64,000 nucleotides of DNA from Phycisphaerae bacterium (GCA_030425705.1 JAUHZU010000002.1:248001-312000); one strand, 5' to 3'. Shown: positions 33,722 through 43,200, counted from the stretch's first letter. Numbers and translations are program-made. The notes: generated by a model not told the origin, from the letters alone.

Positions 33722-34843
33722 ATGCCCACCCCACCGTCAGCGAAAACCCCCGCCAAGGCCAAGGAAACGGGCCGGGAGGCGTCTAGCGGACCCGCCAAGG
33801 GCAAGCGCGTCGGCATCCGCGAGATCGCCAGCAAGGCCGAGGTCTCGGTTGCGACGGTCTCGATGGTCCTCAACAACAACCCCAAGATCACGGCCTCGAC
33901 CCGCCAGAAGGTCAACCGCGTGGTCAAGGAGTTGGGGTACCGGCCGAATCGGATCGCCCAGTCGCTGTCGAGCAAGTACACGAACATCATCGCGGTGCTC
34001 ATGCCGACGCTGCGGCACACCATGGCCGACCCCTACTTCGGCGAGCTGATCTCGGGCATATGCGATAAGGCCGCCCGGCTGGGCCACAAGGTGATGTTGG
34101 AGCACGCCAAGCCGGACTTCGTCCGTGAGAAGCGTCACGTGGACCTGTTCGACCGCCGGTACATCGACGGGGTGATGTGCATCGGCTTCAGCGACAAACA
34201 CACCTTCCTGCGCGACTTCGCCGACGGCGGGCACCTGGCGATGATGGTGAACAACGTCGCGACGGACATGGACCTGGACTATGTGGTCTGTGACTACGCC
34301 TCGGGGGCCGAGCAGGTCATGACCTATCTCTCGCAGCTGGGCCACCGCAAGATCGGGATGATCCACGGGGCGCCGGATGTGTGGACGATGCGGCAGATGA
34401 TGGAGGCCTTCCGCGCCCGGCTGGTGCAGGACTCCGGCGGCGTGGCGGACGGCGTCATGGTGGACGGCCGGTTCACCGAGGAGCACGGCTACGCCGCGGC
34501 GTGCCGGCTGCTCGACAAGCACCCAGACACCACCGCGATCTTTGCCGGCAACGACAAGATGGCGCTGGGCGCCCTGCACTGCGCGGCCGAGCGCGGGCTG
34601 CGCGTGCCCGGCGACGTATCGATCGTGGGCTCGGACAATATCCAGTACGCGGCCTTCGTGAACCCCGCGCTGACGACGGTGAACACCCCGCTCTACGACG
34701 CGGGGATGCTGGCGTGCGAGCGGCTGGTCGAGCGCATCCGCGGGCGGAAAGAGCCGGTCGCCGAGGTCTTGCCGACCCACCTGGTCCTGCGTCAGTCGAC
34801 GGGGATCGTGCGGCAGAACGGCGTGGCCGAACCGGCCGAGTAA
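33722..34843 (+). CDS. LacI-family transcriptional regulator
   Basis: A 373-residue repressor. After a 27-residue Lys/Ala/Pro-rich extension, the LacI helix-turn-helix is clear (VGIREIASKAEVSVATVSMVLNN), followed by TRQKVNRVVKELGYRPN and the hinge-helix IAQSLSS, which inserts a Leu into the operator. The rest is a periplasmic-binding-protein fold for the effector, with the conserved ending DVSIVGSDNIQYAAFVNPALTTV. The effector is probably a maltodextrin or related sugar, because the next gene, 36 bases downstream, is a GH13 enzyme followed by an ABC importer. Operators on its own promoter and on the divergent one support autoregulation and control of the pseudopilin operon. Confidence 0.95.
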   Translation: MPTPPSAKTPAKAKETGREASSGPAKGKRVGIREIASKAEVSVATVSMVLNNNPKITASTRQKVNRVVKELGYRPNRIAQSLSSKYTNIIAVLMPTLRHTMADPYFGELISGICDKAARLGHKVMLEHAKPDFVREKRHVDLFDRRYIDGVMCIGFSDKHTFLRDFADGGHLAMMVNNVATDMDLDYVVCDYASGAEQVMTYLSQLGHRKIGMIHGAPDVWTMRQMMEAFRARLVQDSGGVADGVMVDGRFTEEHGYAAACRLLDKHPDTTAIFAGNDKMALGALHCAAERGLRVPGDVSIVGSDNIQYAAFVNPALTTVNTPLYDAGMLACERLVERIRGRKEPVAEVLPTHLVLRQSTGIVRQNGVAEPAE

Positions 34844-34879
34844 CACTCATCTCATCCAGACAGAGGCAGCCCCCCGGTC

Positions 34880-37453
34880 ATGATCCAGCCCCCTTCGCTA
34901 AGGACACGGACGGGTCACGCGGCCGTCCGCGCGTTGTTTCTCGTGCTGGTGGTCGCGGGGCTGCTCGCCTGTGCCGGCACGCACCTTTCGCGTGCGCACG
35001 CCGACACCGAAACGCCCGGCCACACGTTCGTCTACGCCCCGCAGCCCGGGCACCCCGCAGCGCGCACCGTGCACCTCGCCGGCTCGTTCAACGGCTGGTC
35101 GAATGCGACGCACCCGATGACACGCGGTGACGACGGTGCCTGGCGGCTCACGCTCGAACTGCCCGACGGCGTGCACCTCTACAAGTTCGTCGTCAACGGC
35201 GACACCTGGCTCAACGACCCCGCGTCCGACGCGGACTACGAAGAACCCGACGGCCACGGCGGGGTCAATTCTGCCGTGCTGATTGGTCTGGACCTCCGCG
35301 ACCTGGGCGAGCCCGTGGAGAACGCCATCGAGCCCCGTGCTTTGATGCACGATCCGGCAGACCCGGCGGACCAGAGCGCGGCGTCGGCGGAGTTGCTGGT
35401 GCTCTCGGCCAGGGCACAGGCCGGGGATGTCGATGCGGCCTACGTCCTGATCATTGACGGCGATGCGGGTGAAACGGCCCGTCGCGTGCCTTTGGCGCTG
35501 CACCGCACCGAGCGCGGGCTGGACCGGTTCCGGGCGCTGGTGGAAGTGGCTGGCGACGTCCGCTACCGCATCGTGTTTGTCGACGGGGACGCGACGGCCA
35601 TGCTCCCGGCCGACGACGCCTACTTCACCGCGGAGATGTCCGACGGCTTCCAGACCCCCGACTGGGCCAAGCACGCGGTCTGGTACCAGGTCTTCCCCGA
35701 GCGGTTCCGCAACGGCGACCCGAGCAACGACCCCGGCGGCTACTGGTACGAACGCATGGTCCCCTGGACCAGCGACTGGTGGACCACGCTCCCCGGCGAA
35801 GCCCGCGGGGCCAACAACTTCTACACCGGCGCGGGCAACGTCTGGCGGCGGCGCTACGGCGGCGACCTGCAGGGCCTGCAGCAGCAGCTCCCCTACCTCC
35901 GCGAGCTGGGCATCAACGCGATCTACCTCAACCCGGTCTTCGAGGCCGAGTCGATGCACAAGTACGACACCGCCGACTACCGCCACATCGACGACAACTT
36001 CGGCGTCCGCCGTGACACACCCTTCGCCTCCCTTCCGGGTGAGACCGACGACCCGGACACCTGGCAGTGGTCCGGCAGCGACCGGGTGTTCCTTGGCTTC
36101 CTCGAGGAGGCGCACCGCCAGGGCTTCCGCGTCATCATCGACGGCGTCTTTAACCACGTCGGCACGGCCCACCCGTTCTTCCAGGACGTGCTCAAGAACG
36201 GCCGCGACTCCAGGTACGCCGACTGGTTCGCCATCACCGACTGGGGCGACCCCGACCACTGGGGCGATCCCGACACCTACGGCAAGCCGGGCGGCATCCA
36301 GTGGGAGGCGTGGGACCAGCCCAACGGCGCGCTGCCGAACTTCCGCAAGGACGCGCGCCTCGGCCTCGCGCCCGGGCCACGCCAGCACATCATGGACATC
36401 ACCACCCGGTGGATGGACCCCGACGGCGACGGCGACCCGTCCGACGGCATCGACGGCTGGCGGCTCGACGTGCCCGGCGACATCCCGCACCCGTTCTGGG
36501 TCGACTGGCGTCAGCACGTCAAAGCCATCAACCCCGACGCCTACATCACCGGCGAGATCTGGCAGTGGGCCCACCCCTGGCTGCAGGGCGACCAGTTCGA
36601 CGCCGTCATGAACTACCGCTTCGCCGAGGCGGCGGTGGACTTCTTTATCGACCAGCGCACCGCGATCCCGCCGAGCGCGTTCGCCGCCCGGCTGGACGAG
36701 CTGGCCTACAGCTACCCGCTGCAGGTCGCGTTCGTGCAGCAGAACCTGATGGACAGCCACGACACGGACCGGCTGGCGTCGATGTTCGTCAACCCCGACC
36801 GGCCGTACGACGGCGAGAACCGCCTGCAGGACAACGGCCCGTCGTACAACCCCCGCAAGCCCAACAGCACCGAACAGCGACGGCTTCGGCAGCTCGTGGC
36901 GTTCCAGATGTGCTTCGTCGGTGCGCCGATGGTGTACTACGGCACGGAGGCAGGCATGTGGAGCCCTGACGACCCGAGCAACCGCATGCCGATGGTGTGG
37001 GAGGACCTGGAGCCGTACGACGGCGCGGGCGTCGCGTTCGAGGACGACCTGTTCGCGTGGTACCAGCACTGCATCGCGGTGCGCAACGCGCTGCCGGTGC
37101 TGCGGCTGGGGACGTACCGCACGGTGCTGGCGGACGACGGTACGGGCGTCATCGTCTTCGAGCGGGCGCTCGAGGGCCGGCGGGCCTATGTCGTGGTCAA
37201 CCGCTCGCCGCGGACCCGGCAGGTCGCGTTCGAGACGGCGGGCGCTGCCGAGGGCGCGGTCCTGATCGACGCGCTCTCGCCGCGGGTGGATGCCGTGTGG
37301 GCGGACGACGGCCCAGATGCCCGGCCGGTCCTGGACCTCGACATGGGTGAGGTCGAGGCGTACCGTGTGCGCGACGGTAAGCTGGACATCGCGATGCCGG
37401 GCTATGGTGTGTCGGTGTTTGTCACGCCCGATGTGCTCGGGGTTGATGAGTAG
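34880..37453 (+). CDS. GH13 neopullulanase/cyclomaltodextrinase-like lipoprotein
   Basis: An 857-residue exported enzyme with lipobox GLLAC (Cys31). Residues about 46-135 form a CBM48/AMPK-type glycogen-binding domain (TVHLAGSFNGWSNATHPM...VHLYKFVVNG). The GH13 barrel follows with DGVFNHVG (Asp421-His426), DGWRLDVPGD (nucleophile Asp530), ITGEIW (acid/base Glu559) and LMDSHDTDR (His627-Asp628). Motif wording in region II and the pre-barrel domain point to the neopullulanase/maltogenic branch, which cleaves maltodextrins or cyclodextrins. Anchored at the cell surface or in the periplasm, it would feed the ABC importer encoded directly downstream. Confidence 0.93.
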   Translation: MIQPPSLRTRTGHAAVRALFLVLVVAGLLACAGTHLSRAHADTETPGHTFVYAPQPGHPAARTVHLAGSFNGWSNATHPMTRGDDGAWRLTLELPDGVHLYKFVVNGDTWLNDPASDADYEEPDGHGGVNSAVLIGLDLRDLGEPVENAIEPRALMHDPADPADQSAASAELLVLSARAQAGDVDAAYVLIIDGDAGETARRVPLALHRTERGLDRFRALVEVAGDVRYRIVFVDGDATAMLPADDAYFTAEMSDGFQTPDWAKHAVWYQVFPERFRNGDPSNDPGGYWYERMVPWTSDWWTTLPGEARGANNFYTGAGNVWRRRYGGDLQGLQQQLPYLRELGINAIYLNPVFEAESMHKYDTADYRHIDDNFGVRRDTPFASLPGETDDPDTWQWSGSDRVFLGFLEEAHRQGFRVIIDGVFNHVGTAHPFFQDVLKNGRDSRYADWFAITDWGDPDHWGDPDTYGKPGGIQWEAWDQPNGALPNFRKDARLGLAPGPRQHIMDITTRWMDPDGDGDPSDGIDGWRLDVPGDIPHPFWVDWRQHVKAINPDAYITGEIWQWAHPWLQGDQFDAVMNYRFAEAAVDFFIDQRTAIPPSAFAARLDELAYSYPLQVAFVQQNLMDSHDTDRLASMFVNPDRPYDGENRLQDNGPSYNPRKPNSTEQRRLRQLVAFQMCFVGAPMVYYGTEAGMWSPDDPSNRMPMVWEDLEPYDGAGVAFEDDLFAWYQHCIAVRNALPVLRLGTYRTVLADDGTGVIVFERALEGRRAYVVVNRSPRTRQVAFETAGAAEGAVLIDALSPRVDAVWADDGPDARPVLDLDMGEVEAYRVRDGKLDIAMPGYGVSVFVTPDVLGVDE

Positions 37454-37513
37454 AACAAGCTGGGCCGGAGACCGCTCCGCCGGTAGGGATTGCCTCTCGC
37501 CTTGACCTCCCGC

Positions 37514-39919
37514 ATGCACTGGATCGCCCGCGTATTCCGATGGTCGCTCGGCGTGTTCGCGCTGGGGCTGGTGGCGTGGTCGTTCTATGACGTGGGCAGC
37601 CGGACCGTCGCGGACATCACGGGGAGCAACCGCGACGCGGACGTGGTGCTGACCGTGCTCTACTGGGGCACGCCGGCGGAGGAGGCGATCGTCCACGCGA
37701 TGATCGAGGCCTTCGAGGCCGAGCACCCGGGCGTACGGGTCGAGGGGATCCACACCGCCGACTACGACTCGAAGCTGAAGACGATGCTCGCGGCCGGCAC
37801 CCCGCCGGACCTGTTCTACCTCAAGCCCGACGACGTGGCGGAGTTTGCCGACACGGGCATGGTGATGAACCTCGAGCCGTATGTCGCGGCGCAGCGTGCG
37901 GCCGGCGAGGGCGGCTGGCTGGACGCGTTCTACCCCGTGCTGATGGACGCGTTCCGCTGGGACGCCGAGCTGCAGCGGACCGGGCCGACCGGCGAGCTGC
38001 ACGCGATCCCCAAAGACTTCACGCCCGGGGTCATGTACATCAACGCCGACCTGTTCCGTGAAGCGGGGTACAGCGACGCGCAGCTCGACGCGATCCGCCG
38101 GGACGGCTGGACCTGGGACGCGTACCGCGAAGCGATGTTCGCCATCGACGCGCTCAACGACACCGGCGACACCGCCGGCGGGCAGCGCATCTACGGCGGG
38201 GTGCTCAAGCACTGGCCCGACCCGATGCGGAACCTGCTGTGGACGTTCGGCGGGTCGTTCTTCGGTGGCGACGACAGCGACTTCAATGACGTGCAGGTCG
38301 ACGCGCCCGCGTCGGTCGCCTGCCTGGAGTTCATCCGCACGCTGCGGTTCGAGGACGGCACGGTCTTCAACGCGTCGGGCATCACCGAGGGCGAGGACGA
38401 CCTGTTCCGCCGGGGGCGGGTCGGGGCGCTGGGGCCCTACGGCCGGTGGTTCACGCCGGACCTGCGCGACGTGCCGTTTGAGTGGGACGTGCTGCCGCTG
38501 CCGCACGCCGAGGGCGTCGCGCCGGTGAGCGTGCTGTTCACGGTGTCGTGGGCGGTGAGTGCGCAGACCGCGCACCCCGCCGAGGCGACGGCGCTGCTCA
38601 AGTCCTTGTGCGGGGAGGAGGGCCAGCAGCGCACCGCGCAGCTCGGGCTGGCGATGCCGTCGATGCGGACGGTCGCCGAGTCGCCGACGTTCCTGGAGAC
38701 CGAGCACGGCCCGGAGCATGTGCAGGTGTTCCTCGACAGCGCGGCGGTCGGCCGGCTGCCGCAGTTCCCCCGGCTGAAGCAGTTCAACCGCATCCTCGAC
38801 AGCGAGATGAAGGAGACGCTGGTCCTGAACAGCAAGACCGGGGAAGAGGCCGGCCGCGCGGTCGAGGCGCTGTGGCTCAACGAGCTGGCGTCGCCGCTGT
38901 ACTCCACGGACTACGGCGTGATGCCCTGGGGCCGGGTGCTGGGGCTGACGGGCGCGGGCCTGGCGCTTGCGCTGGGGGTGTTCGTGTTCTTCGCACGCCG
39001 GGAGAAGACCGGCCAGCTCGCCGGGGCGGAGGAGCGGACCGGCTGGCTGTTTATCTCGCCGTGGGTGATCGGGTTTTTGCTGTTCGTGATCGGCCCGATC
39101 ATCCTCGCGCTGCTGCTGAGCCTGACTCAGTGGTCGGCGATGGCGCCGCTGGGCGAGGCGCGCTACGTCGGGCTGGACAACTACCGCCACATGGCGGGCT
39201 ACGACAACGACTACGCCCACTCGCTGTGGGTGACGGTCTACTTCACGCTTCTGGCCGTGCCCCTGCTGCAGGCGGCCGCGCTGGGCGTGGCGGTCCTGAT
39301 GAACGTCGAGGTGCGCGGGATCGCGCTGTGGCGGACGGTGTTCTTCCTGCCGTCGGTCGTGACGGGCGTCGCGCTGGTGACGCTGTGGATCGCGATGTTC
39401 GACAACGAGCGCGGGGTGATCAACGCGGTGATCTCGTCCGTCGGCCTGCCCGCCCCGGACTGGTTCGGCAAGGACGGGCCGGTCTTCGCGGTGCCCGCGC
39501 TGGTCATCATGTCGCTGTGGGGTGTGGGCGGCGGGATGGTGATCTACCTCGCCGGGCTCAAGGGCATCCCGGCGTCGCTCTACGAGGCCGCGCGGATCGA
39601 CGGCGCGGGACGCATCAAGCAGTTCATCAACATCACGCTGCCGATGCTCAGCCCGCTGATCTTCTTCAACCTGGTCATGGGCATCATCGGCTCGTTCCAG
39701 GTCTTCACGCAGGCGTACGTCATCACCGGCAGCACGGGCGGGAGCAACAAGGACCTGAACGTCTACGTGCTGAACCTCTACCGCCACGCGTTTGAGTTCC
39801 ACAACATGGGCTACGCCAGCGCGCTGGCGTGGGTGCTGTTCCTGCTGCTGGTTGTGCTGACGGCGATGGTCTTCAAGGGCAGCCGGAACATGATCCACTA
39901 CGAGGGGCTGCGGGCATGA
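37514..39919 (+). CDS. Fused sugar-binding protein and ABC permease (MalE-MalF-type fusion)
   Basis: An 801-residue protein combining two normally separate parts of a sugar ABC importer. After an N-terminal membrane anchor (WSLGVFALGLVAWSFYDVG), residues about 45-440 are a family 1 extracellular solute-binding protein (VVLTVLYWGTPAEEAIVHAM, GTPPDLFYLKPDDVAEFAD, FTPGVMYINADLFREAGY). The remainder, after FFARREKTGQL, is a MalF-type permease: FISPWVIGFLLFVIGPIILA, about six membrane segments, and the EAA loop YEAARIDGAGRIKQFINITL that contacts the ATPase. The frame is unbroken through the junction. An in-frame TTG at 37490 is an alternative start. It overlaps the next permease by four bases. No ATPase gene is present. 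Confidence 0.93.
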   Translation: MHWIARVFRWSLGVFALGLVAWSFYDVGSRTVADITGSNRDADVVLTVLYWGTPAEEAIVHAMIEAFEAEHPGVRVEGIHTADYDSKLKTMLAAGTPPDLFYLKPDDVAEFADTGMVMNLEPYVAAQRAAGEGGWLDAFYPVLMDAFRWDAELQRTGPTGELHAIPKDFTPGVMYINADLFREAGYSDAQLDAIRRDGWTWDAYREAMFAIDALNDTGDTAGGQRIYGGVLKHWPDPMRNLLWTFGGSFFGGDDSDFNDVQVDAPASVACLEFIRTLRFEDGTVFNASGITEGEDDLFRRGRVGALGPYGRWFTPDLRDVPFEWDVLPLPHAEGVAPVSVLFTVSWAVSAQTAHPAEATALLKSLCGEEGQQRTAQLGLAMPSMRTVAESPTFLETEHGPEHVQVFLDSAAVGRLPQFPRLKQFNRILDSEMKETLVLNSKTGEEAGRAVEALWLNELASPLYSTDYGVMPWGRVLGLTGAGLALALGVFVFFARREKTGQLAGAEERTGWLFISPWVIGFLLFVIGPIILALLLSLTQWSAMAPLGEARYVGLDNYRHMAGYDNDYAHSLWVTVYFTLLAVPLLQAAALGVAVLMNVEVRGIALWRTVFFLPSVVTGVALVTLWIAMFDNERGVINAVISSVGLPAPDWFGKDGPVFAVPALVIMSLWGVGGGMVIYLAGLKGIPASLYEAARIDGAGRIKQFINITLPMLSPLIFFNLVMGIIGSFQVFTQAYVITGSTGGSNKDLNVYVLNLYRHAFEFHNMGYASALAWVLFLLLVVLTAMVFKGSRNMIHYEGLRA

Positions 39920-40758
39920 GCACGCGGGCACACGACAACCCGCTCGGCCCCCGCGTCGTGACGTGGACGCTGCTGGTCCTCGGCGGCGTGCTGCTGATGC
40001 TGCCGTTCTTCATCCTGCTCAGCAACTCGCTGAAGACCGATCAGGAGATCAGTGACCTGTCTCAGTGGCTGCCGAGCGCGCCGCAGTGGCAGAACTATCC
40101 GGCTGCGCTTGACGAGATGGGTTTCTGGCCGGCGCTGTCGAACACGGTGGTGATCACCGTGCTGTGCGTGGTCGGGCAGGTGGTCTCGTCGTCGCTGGTC
40201 GGGTTCGGGTTTGCGCGGTACCGCTTCCGCGGGCGGAACACGACCTTCGCCGTCATGCTCGCGACGATGATGCTGCCGGCGCAGGTGACGATGATCCCGG
40301 TGTTCCTGATCTTCCGCCAGCTCGGGTGGATCGACACGTTCCTGCCGCTGATCGTGCCTAACCTGTTCGGCGCGCCGTTTTTCATCTTCATGTTCCGGCA
40401 GTTCTTCCAGCAGGTGCCCGAGGAGCTGCTCGAGGCCGCGCGGATCGACGGCGCCGGCGCGCTGACGATCTACTGGCGGCTGATGCTCCCGCTGTCGACG
40501 CCGGTGATCGCGATCGTCGCCATCTACACGTTTATGTTCACGTGGAACGACTTCATGGCCCCGCTGATCTACCTCAACTCGCCGGAGAACCGCACGCTCG
40601 CGCTCGCGCTCAATAGCTTCAACGGGCAGTACGGCGTGCAGTCCCGCAACCTGCTGATGGCCGCGAGCTTCGTGACCATGCTGCCGTGCATCCTGCTGTT
40701 CTTCGCGGCCCAGCGGTTCTTCATCGACACCGGCGCGAGCGCCGGGCTGAAGGGGTAG
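39916..40758 (+). CDS. Carbohydrate ABC transporter permease (MalG-type)
   Basis: A 280-residue inner-membrane protein with six hydrophobic segments. It has the binding-protein-dependent transport signature with EAA loop EAARIDGAGALTIYWRLMLPLSTP, the site that docks the ATPase. Typical MalG-type features include FFILLSNSLKTDQEI at TM1 and the C-terminal FFAAQRFFIDTGASAGLKG. Its ATG overlaps the previous stop (ATGA), so the two permeases are translationally coupled and would form a heterodimer. The ATPase must be encoded elsewhere, as with the shared MsmX-type subunits known in other bacteria. Confidence 0.95.
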   Translation: MSTRAHDNPLGPRVVTWTLLVLGGVLLMLPFFILLSNSLKTDQEISDLSQWLPSAPQWQNYPAALDEMGFWPALSNTVVITVLCVVGQVVSSSLVGFGFARYRFRGRNTTFAVMLATMMLPAQVTMIPVFLIFRQLGWIDTFLPLIVPNLFGAPFFIFMFRQFFQQVPEELLEAARIDGAGALTIYWRLMLPLSTPVIAIVAIYTFMFTWNDFMAPLIYLNSPENRTLALALNSFNGQYGVQSRNLLMAASFVTMLPCILLFFAAQRFFIDTGASAGLKG

Positions 40759-40781
40759 GCGGGGTTTCACCTGAATGCGCG

Positions 40782-40812
40782 AAGGCACGGCCGTGGTGAC
40801 GGCTGTGCCTTA
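40782..40812. terminator. Hairpin between convergent genes
   Basis: AAGGCACGGCCGT pairs with ACGGCTGTGCCTT around GGTG, with one G-T pair, in the 66-base gap between the convergent permease and GH31 genes. It resembles the stem of the terminator at 11137 but lacks a real T tract on either strand, so terminator function is only probable. Confidence 0.45.
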
Positions 40813-40824
40813 CTGCTTGTCGCG

Positions 40825-43200
40825 TTACTTGCCCAGGACCACGGCCCGGGACCGCATCGCGCGCAGCTTGTCGCCGGTGAGTATGACGGACGCGGGGGTG
40901 AGGGCGATGCCGCGGCGCGCGGTGCCGGCCCGGAGGGTGAGTTCCTTCGTGTTCTGGTACACGACGAAGCGCACGCGCAGCGGGCCGAAGCCGTAGTCCT
41001 CCCCGACGACACGGACCGAGAGCTTGCCGCGTTGCCGGCGGGCCTCGAAGGTGACGCGCGTCTGCTCGCCGCGCCGGTAGCCGTAGCCCCGGCCGTCGTC
41101 GGCGGTGTAGACGTACCGCGCCGCACCGCGGAAGCCCGGGCTCAGCAGCAGGTGCAGCTCGATGTCCAAGAGGTCGGTCGCGTTGTCGGCCGGGTCCCCG
41201 GGGCGCATCGGCACGACCGCGCCGTCGCGCAGGTACAGCGGCGTCGCGTCGGGCTTCGTCGTCACCCTGACGCGCCGCCCCCCCGCGAGCCAGCGCCCGC
41301 GCATCGCGTCGAACCACCGGCCGGCCGGCAGCACGACCGACCGCGTGTTGGCGTGTTCATCCAGCACCGGGGCCTGCATCAGCGACGGGCCGACCATGAA
41401 CTGATCGTCCACACGGTCCAGCGGCAGCGATGGCTTGTCGGCGAAGTCGTGAAGCAGCGGCCGGAGGATCGCCTCGCCCCGCGCTTCCTGCTCAACAAAT
41501 AGGTTGTAGAGGTACGGCAGCAGCTTGTAGCGCAGGCGGATGTACCGGCGGATCGTGCGCATCGTGGCCGCGCCGAAGGTCCACGGCTCCTGCTCGCTGA
41601 AGCCCTTGTTGCTGTGGTTGCGGAGGAAGGGGAAGAGGAAGCCGGCCTTGTACCACGCGGCGGCGAGCTGCGGGGTCGGCTCCCCGCCGAAGCCCGGCAC
41701 GTCCGGCCCGTTGAAGGGGACGCCCGACAGCGCGAGGTTCAGCGTGGTGGGGATGCTGTTCTTCAGGTGGTGCGTGTTGGAGAAGTTGTCCCCGGTCCAC
41801 GCCGCGGCGTACCGGCCGATCGACGTGTACCCGCTGCGCGTGAGGAGGAACGGCCGCTCGTCGGGGTGGGCCGCGCGCATGCCCTCGAACGACGCCTTGG
41901 CCATGCCCAGCGCGTACTGGTTGTGGTACGCGGCGTGCGGCAGCTTGCCCCGGCGGAACAGCATCTCGCTGTTCTCCGACAGCCCCGTCGCCGGGTCGTT
42001 CATGTCCAGCCAGGCGCCGGTGATGCTCGCGGCCTTGACCGTCCTGGCGACCTGTTTGGCCCACCAGTCACGGCCCTCGGGCAGCGCGAAGTCCGGGAAG
42101 ACCGTCGTGCCCGGCCAGACGAAGCCGACGTAGTCCCCGCCCGCGGGGTTGCGGCAGAAGATGTCCGCCTGCTTGCCGCTCTTATAGGCGTGGTACTTCG
42201 GGTCGAGCTTCACGCCCGGGTCGAAGATCGGCACGACGCGCTGCCCGCGCGACTGCAGGTCCGCGACCTGCTTGGCCGGGTCCTTCCAGTGCTTCTTATT
42301 CCATGTGAACACGCGGTAGCCGGTCATGTAGTCGATGTCCAGCCAGAGCCCGTCGTTGGGGATCTTGTGCTTGCGGAACTGCTTGTCGATGCGGTCCAGG
42401 TCCCGATAGCTCTCGTAGCCCCAGCGGCACTGCTGGTGCCCGAGCGCCCACAGCGGCGGCCGGGGCGTGGTGCCTACCAGCCGCTGCAGCTTGCGCGTCA
42501 GTTCCGCCAGCGACGGGCCGACGAGGAAGTAGACCTCCGGCCGGCCGTCGGGCGCGCCGATAAAGAAGCGCGGGTCGTCGTCGCCGTCGGCGGCGTCGGC
42601 CTGGTCGGCGATGCGCACCTTCGGGTTCAGCGACACGAACGACGCGTAGGGGTTGTTGATCAGCACGCCGACGTAGCGGTTGCCGCGCTTCACGATCAGG
42701 TACGGGATCGACAGGTAGGCGGGGTCGGGCGCGCCGTTCACGAAGACGTTGCCGTCGAAGTCGGCCCAGACGTCGGTGTTCCAGAACTTGGTGCGCTTGT
42801 GGCTGTGCTCGAAGCCGAAGTATTTTTCACCCAGCCCGTAGAAGCGCATCGACGGGTCGTAGGCGAAGCCCATCATCCACGCCTGCCCCGACACGCCGAA
42901 GAGCCGGCCGGGCTCGGACCGGAGCAGCGCCTTGCCGCCCGGCTCGCCGAGCACCAGCCCGTGTCGGCCGGTGACCGAGCACTCGGCCGGGGCCTCGGCG
43001 TCGAAGCCGGTGTCGAGCTCGGCGTCGCTAAGCTGCTTCGGCCAGCGCTTGTGCGAGACGCGGAAGCGGAACACGCCCTCGCCGAGGTGTTTAAGGTCGT
43101 GGCGGAAGGCCACGCCGCCGACGGTCAGCGCCTCGGGGCGCACGTCGCGGGCGGCCGGGAACGCGAAGTTCTCGGGCTGGTGGATCTTGTTGAAGTACAT
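40825..43200 (-). CDS. GH31 alpha-glucosidase-like enzyme
   Basis: A 791-residue glycoside hydrolase of family 31 without a signal peptide, so it is probably cytoplasmic. The catalytic nucleophile is Asp399 in GAWLDMNDPA and the acid/base is Asp471 in AAWTGDN. The N-terminal beta domain has FYGLGEKYFGFEHSHKRTKFWNTD, and the sequence LWALGHQQCRWGYESYRDLDRI starts the barrel. The MND in place of the common MNE after the nucleophile is a small variation. It would release glucose from imported malto- or isomalto-oligosaccharides. It converges on the ABC permease gene and is transcribed from the gap before 43397. Confidence 0.93.
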   Translation of the reverse strand: MYFNKIHQPENFAFPAARDVRPEALTVGGVAFRHDLKHLGEGVFRFRVSHKRWPKQLSDAELDTGFDAEAPAECSVTGRHGLVLGEPGGKALLRSEPGRLFGVSGQAWMMGFAYDPSMRFYGLGEKYFGFEHSHKRTKFWNTDVWADFDGNVFVNGAPDPAYLSIPYLIVKRGNRYVGVLINNPYASFVSLNPKVRIADQADAADGDDDPRFFIGAPDGRPEVYFLVGPSLAELTRKLQRLVGTTPRPPLWALGHQQCRWGYESYRDLDRIDKQFRKHKIPNDGLWLDIDYMTGYRVFTWNKKHWKDPAKQVADLQSRGQRVVPIFDPGVKLDPKYHAYKSGKQADIFCRNPAGGDYVGFVWPGTTVFPDFALPEGRDWWAKQVARTVKAASITGAWLDMNDPATGLSENSEMLFRRGKLPHAAYHNQYALGMAKASFEGMRAAHPDERPFLLTRSGYTSIGRYAAAWTGDNFSNTHHLKNSIPTTLNLALSGVPFNGPDVPGFGGEPTPQLAAAWYKAGFLFPFLRNHSNKGFSEQEPWTFGAATMRTIRRYIRLRYKLLPYLYNLFVEQEARGEAILRPLLHDFADKPSLPLDRVDDQFMVGPSLMQAPVLDEHANTRSVVLPAGRWFDAMRGRWLAGGRRVRVTTKPDATPLYLRDGAVVPMRPGDPADNATDLLDIELHLLLSPGFRGAARYVYTADDGRGYGYRRGEQTRVTFEARRQRGKLSVRVVGEDYGFGPLRVRFVVYQNTKELTLRAGTARRGIALTPASVILTGDKLRAMRSRAVVLGK

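Noticed and set aside
34898-39931. A 1677-codon open frame on the minus strand opposite the GH13, ABC and permease genes
   Set aside because: It is antisense to three well-identified genes, has low complexity (Arg/Val/His/Asp-rich) and no motifs. Long antisense frames are expected in GC-rich codons.
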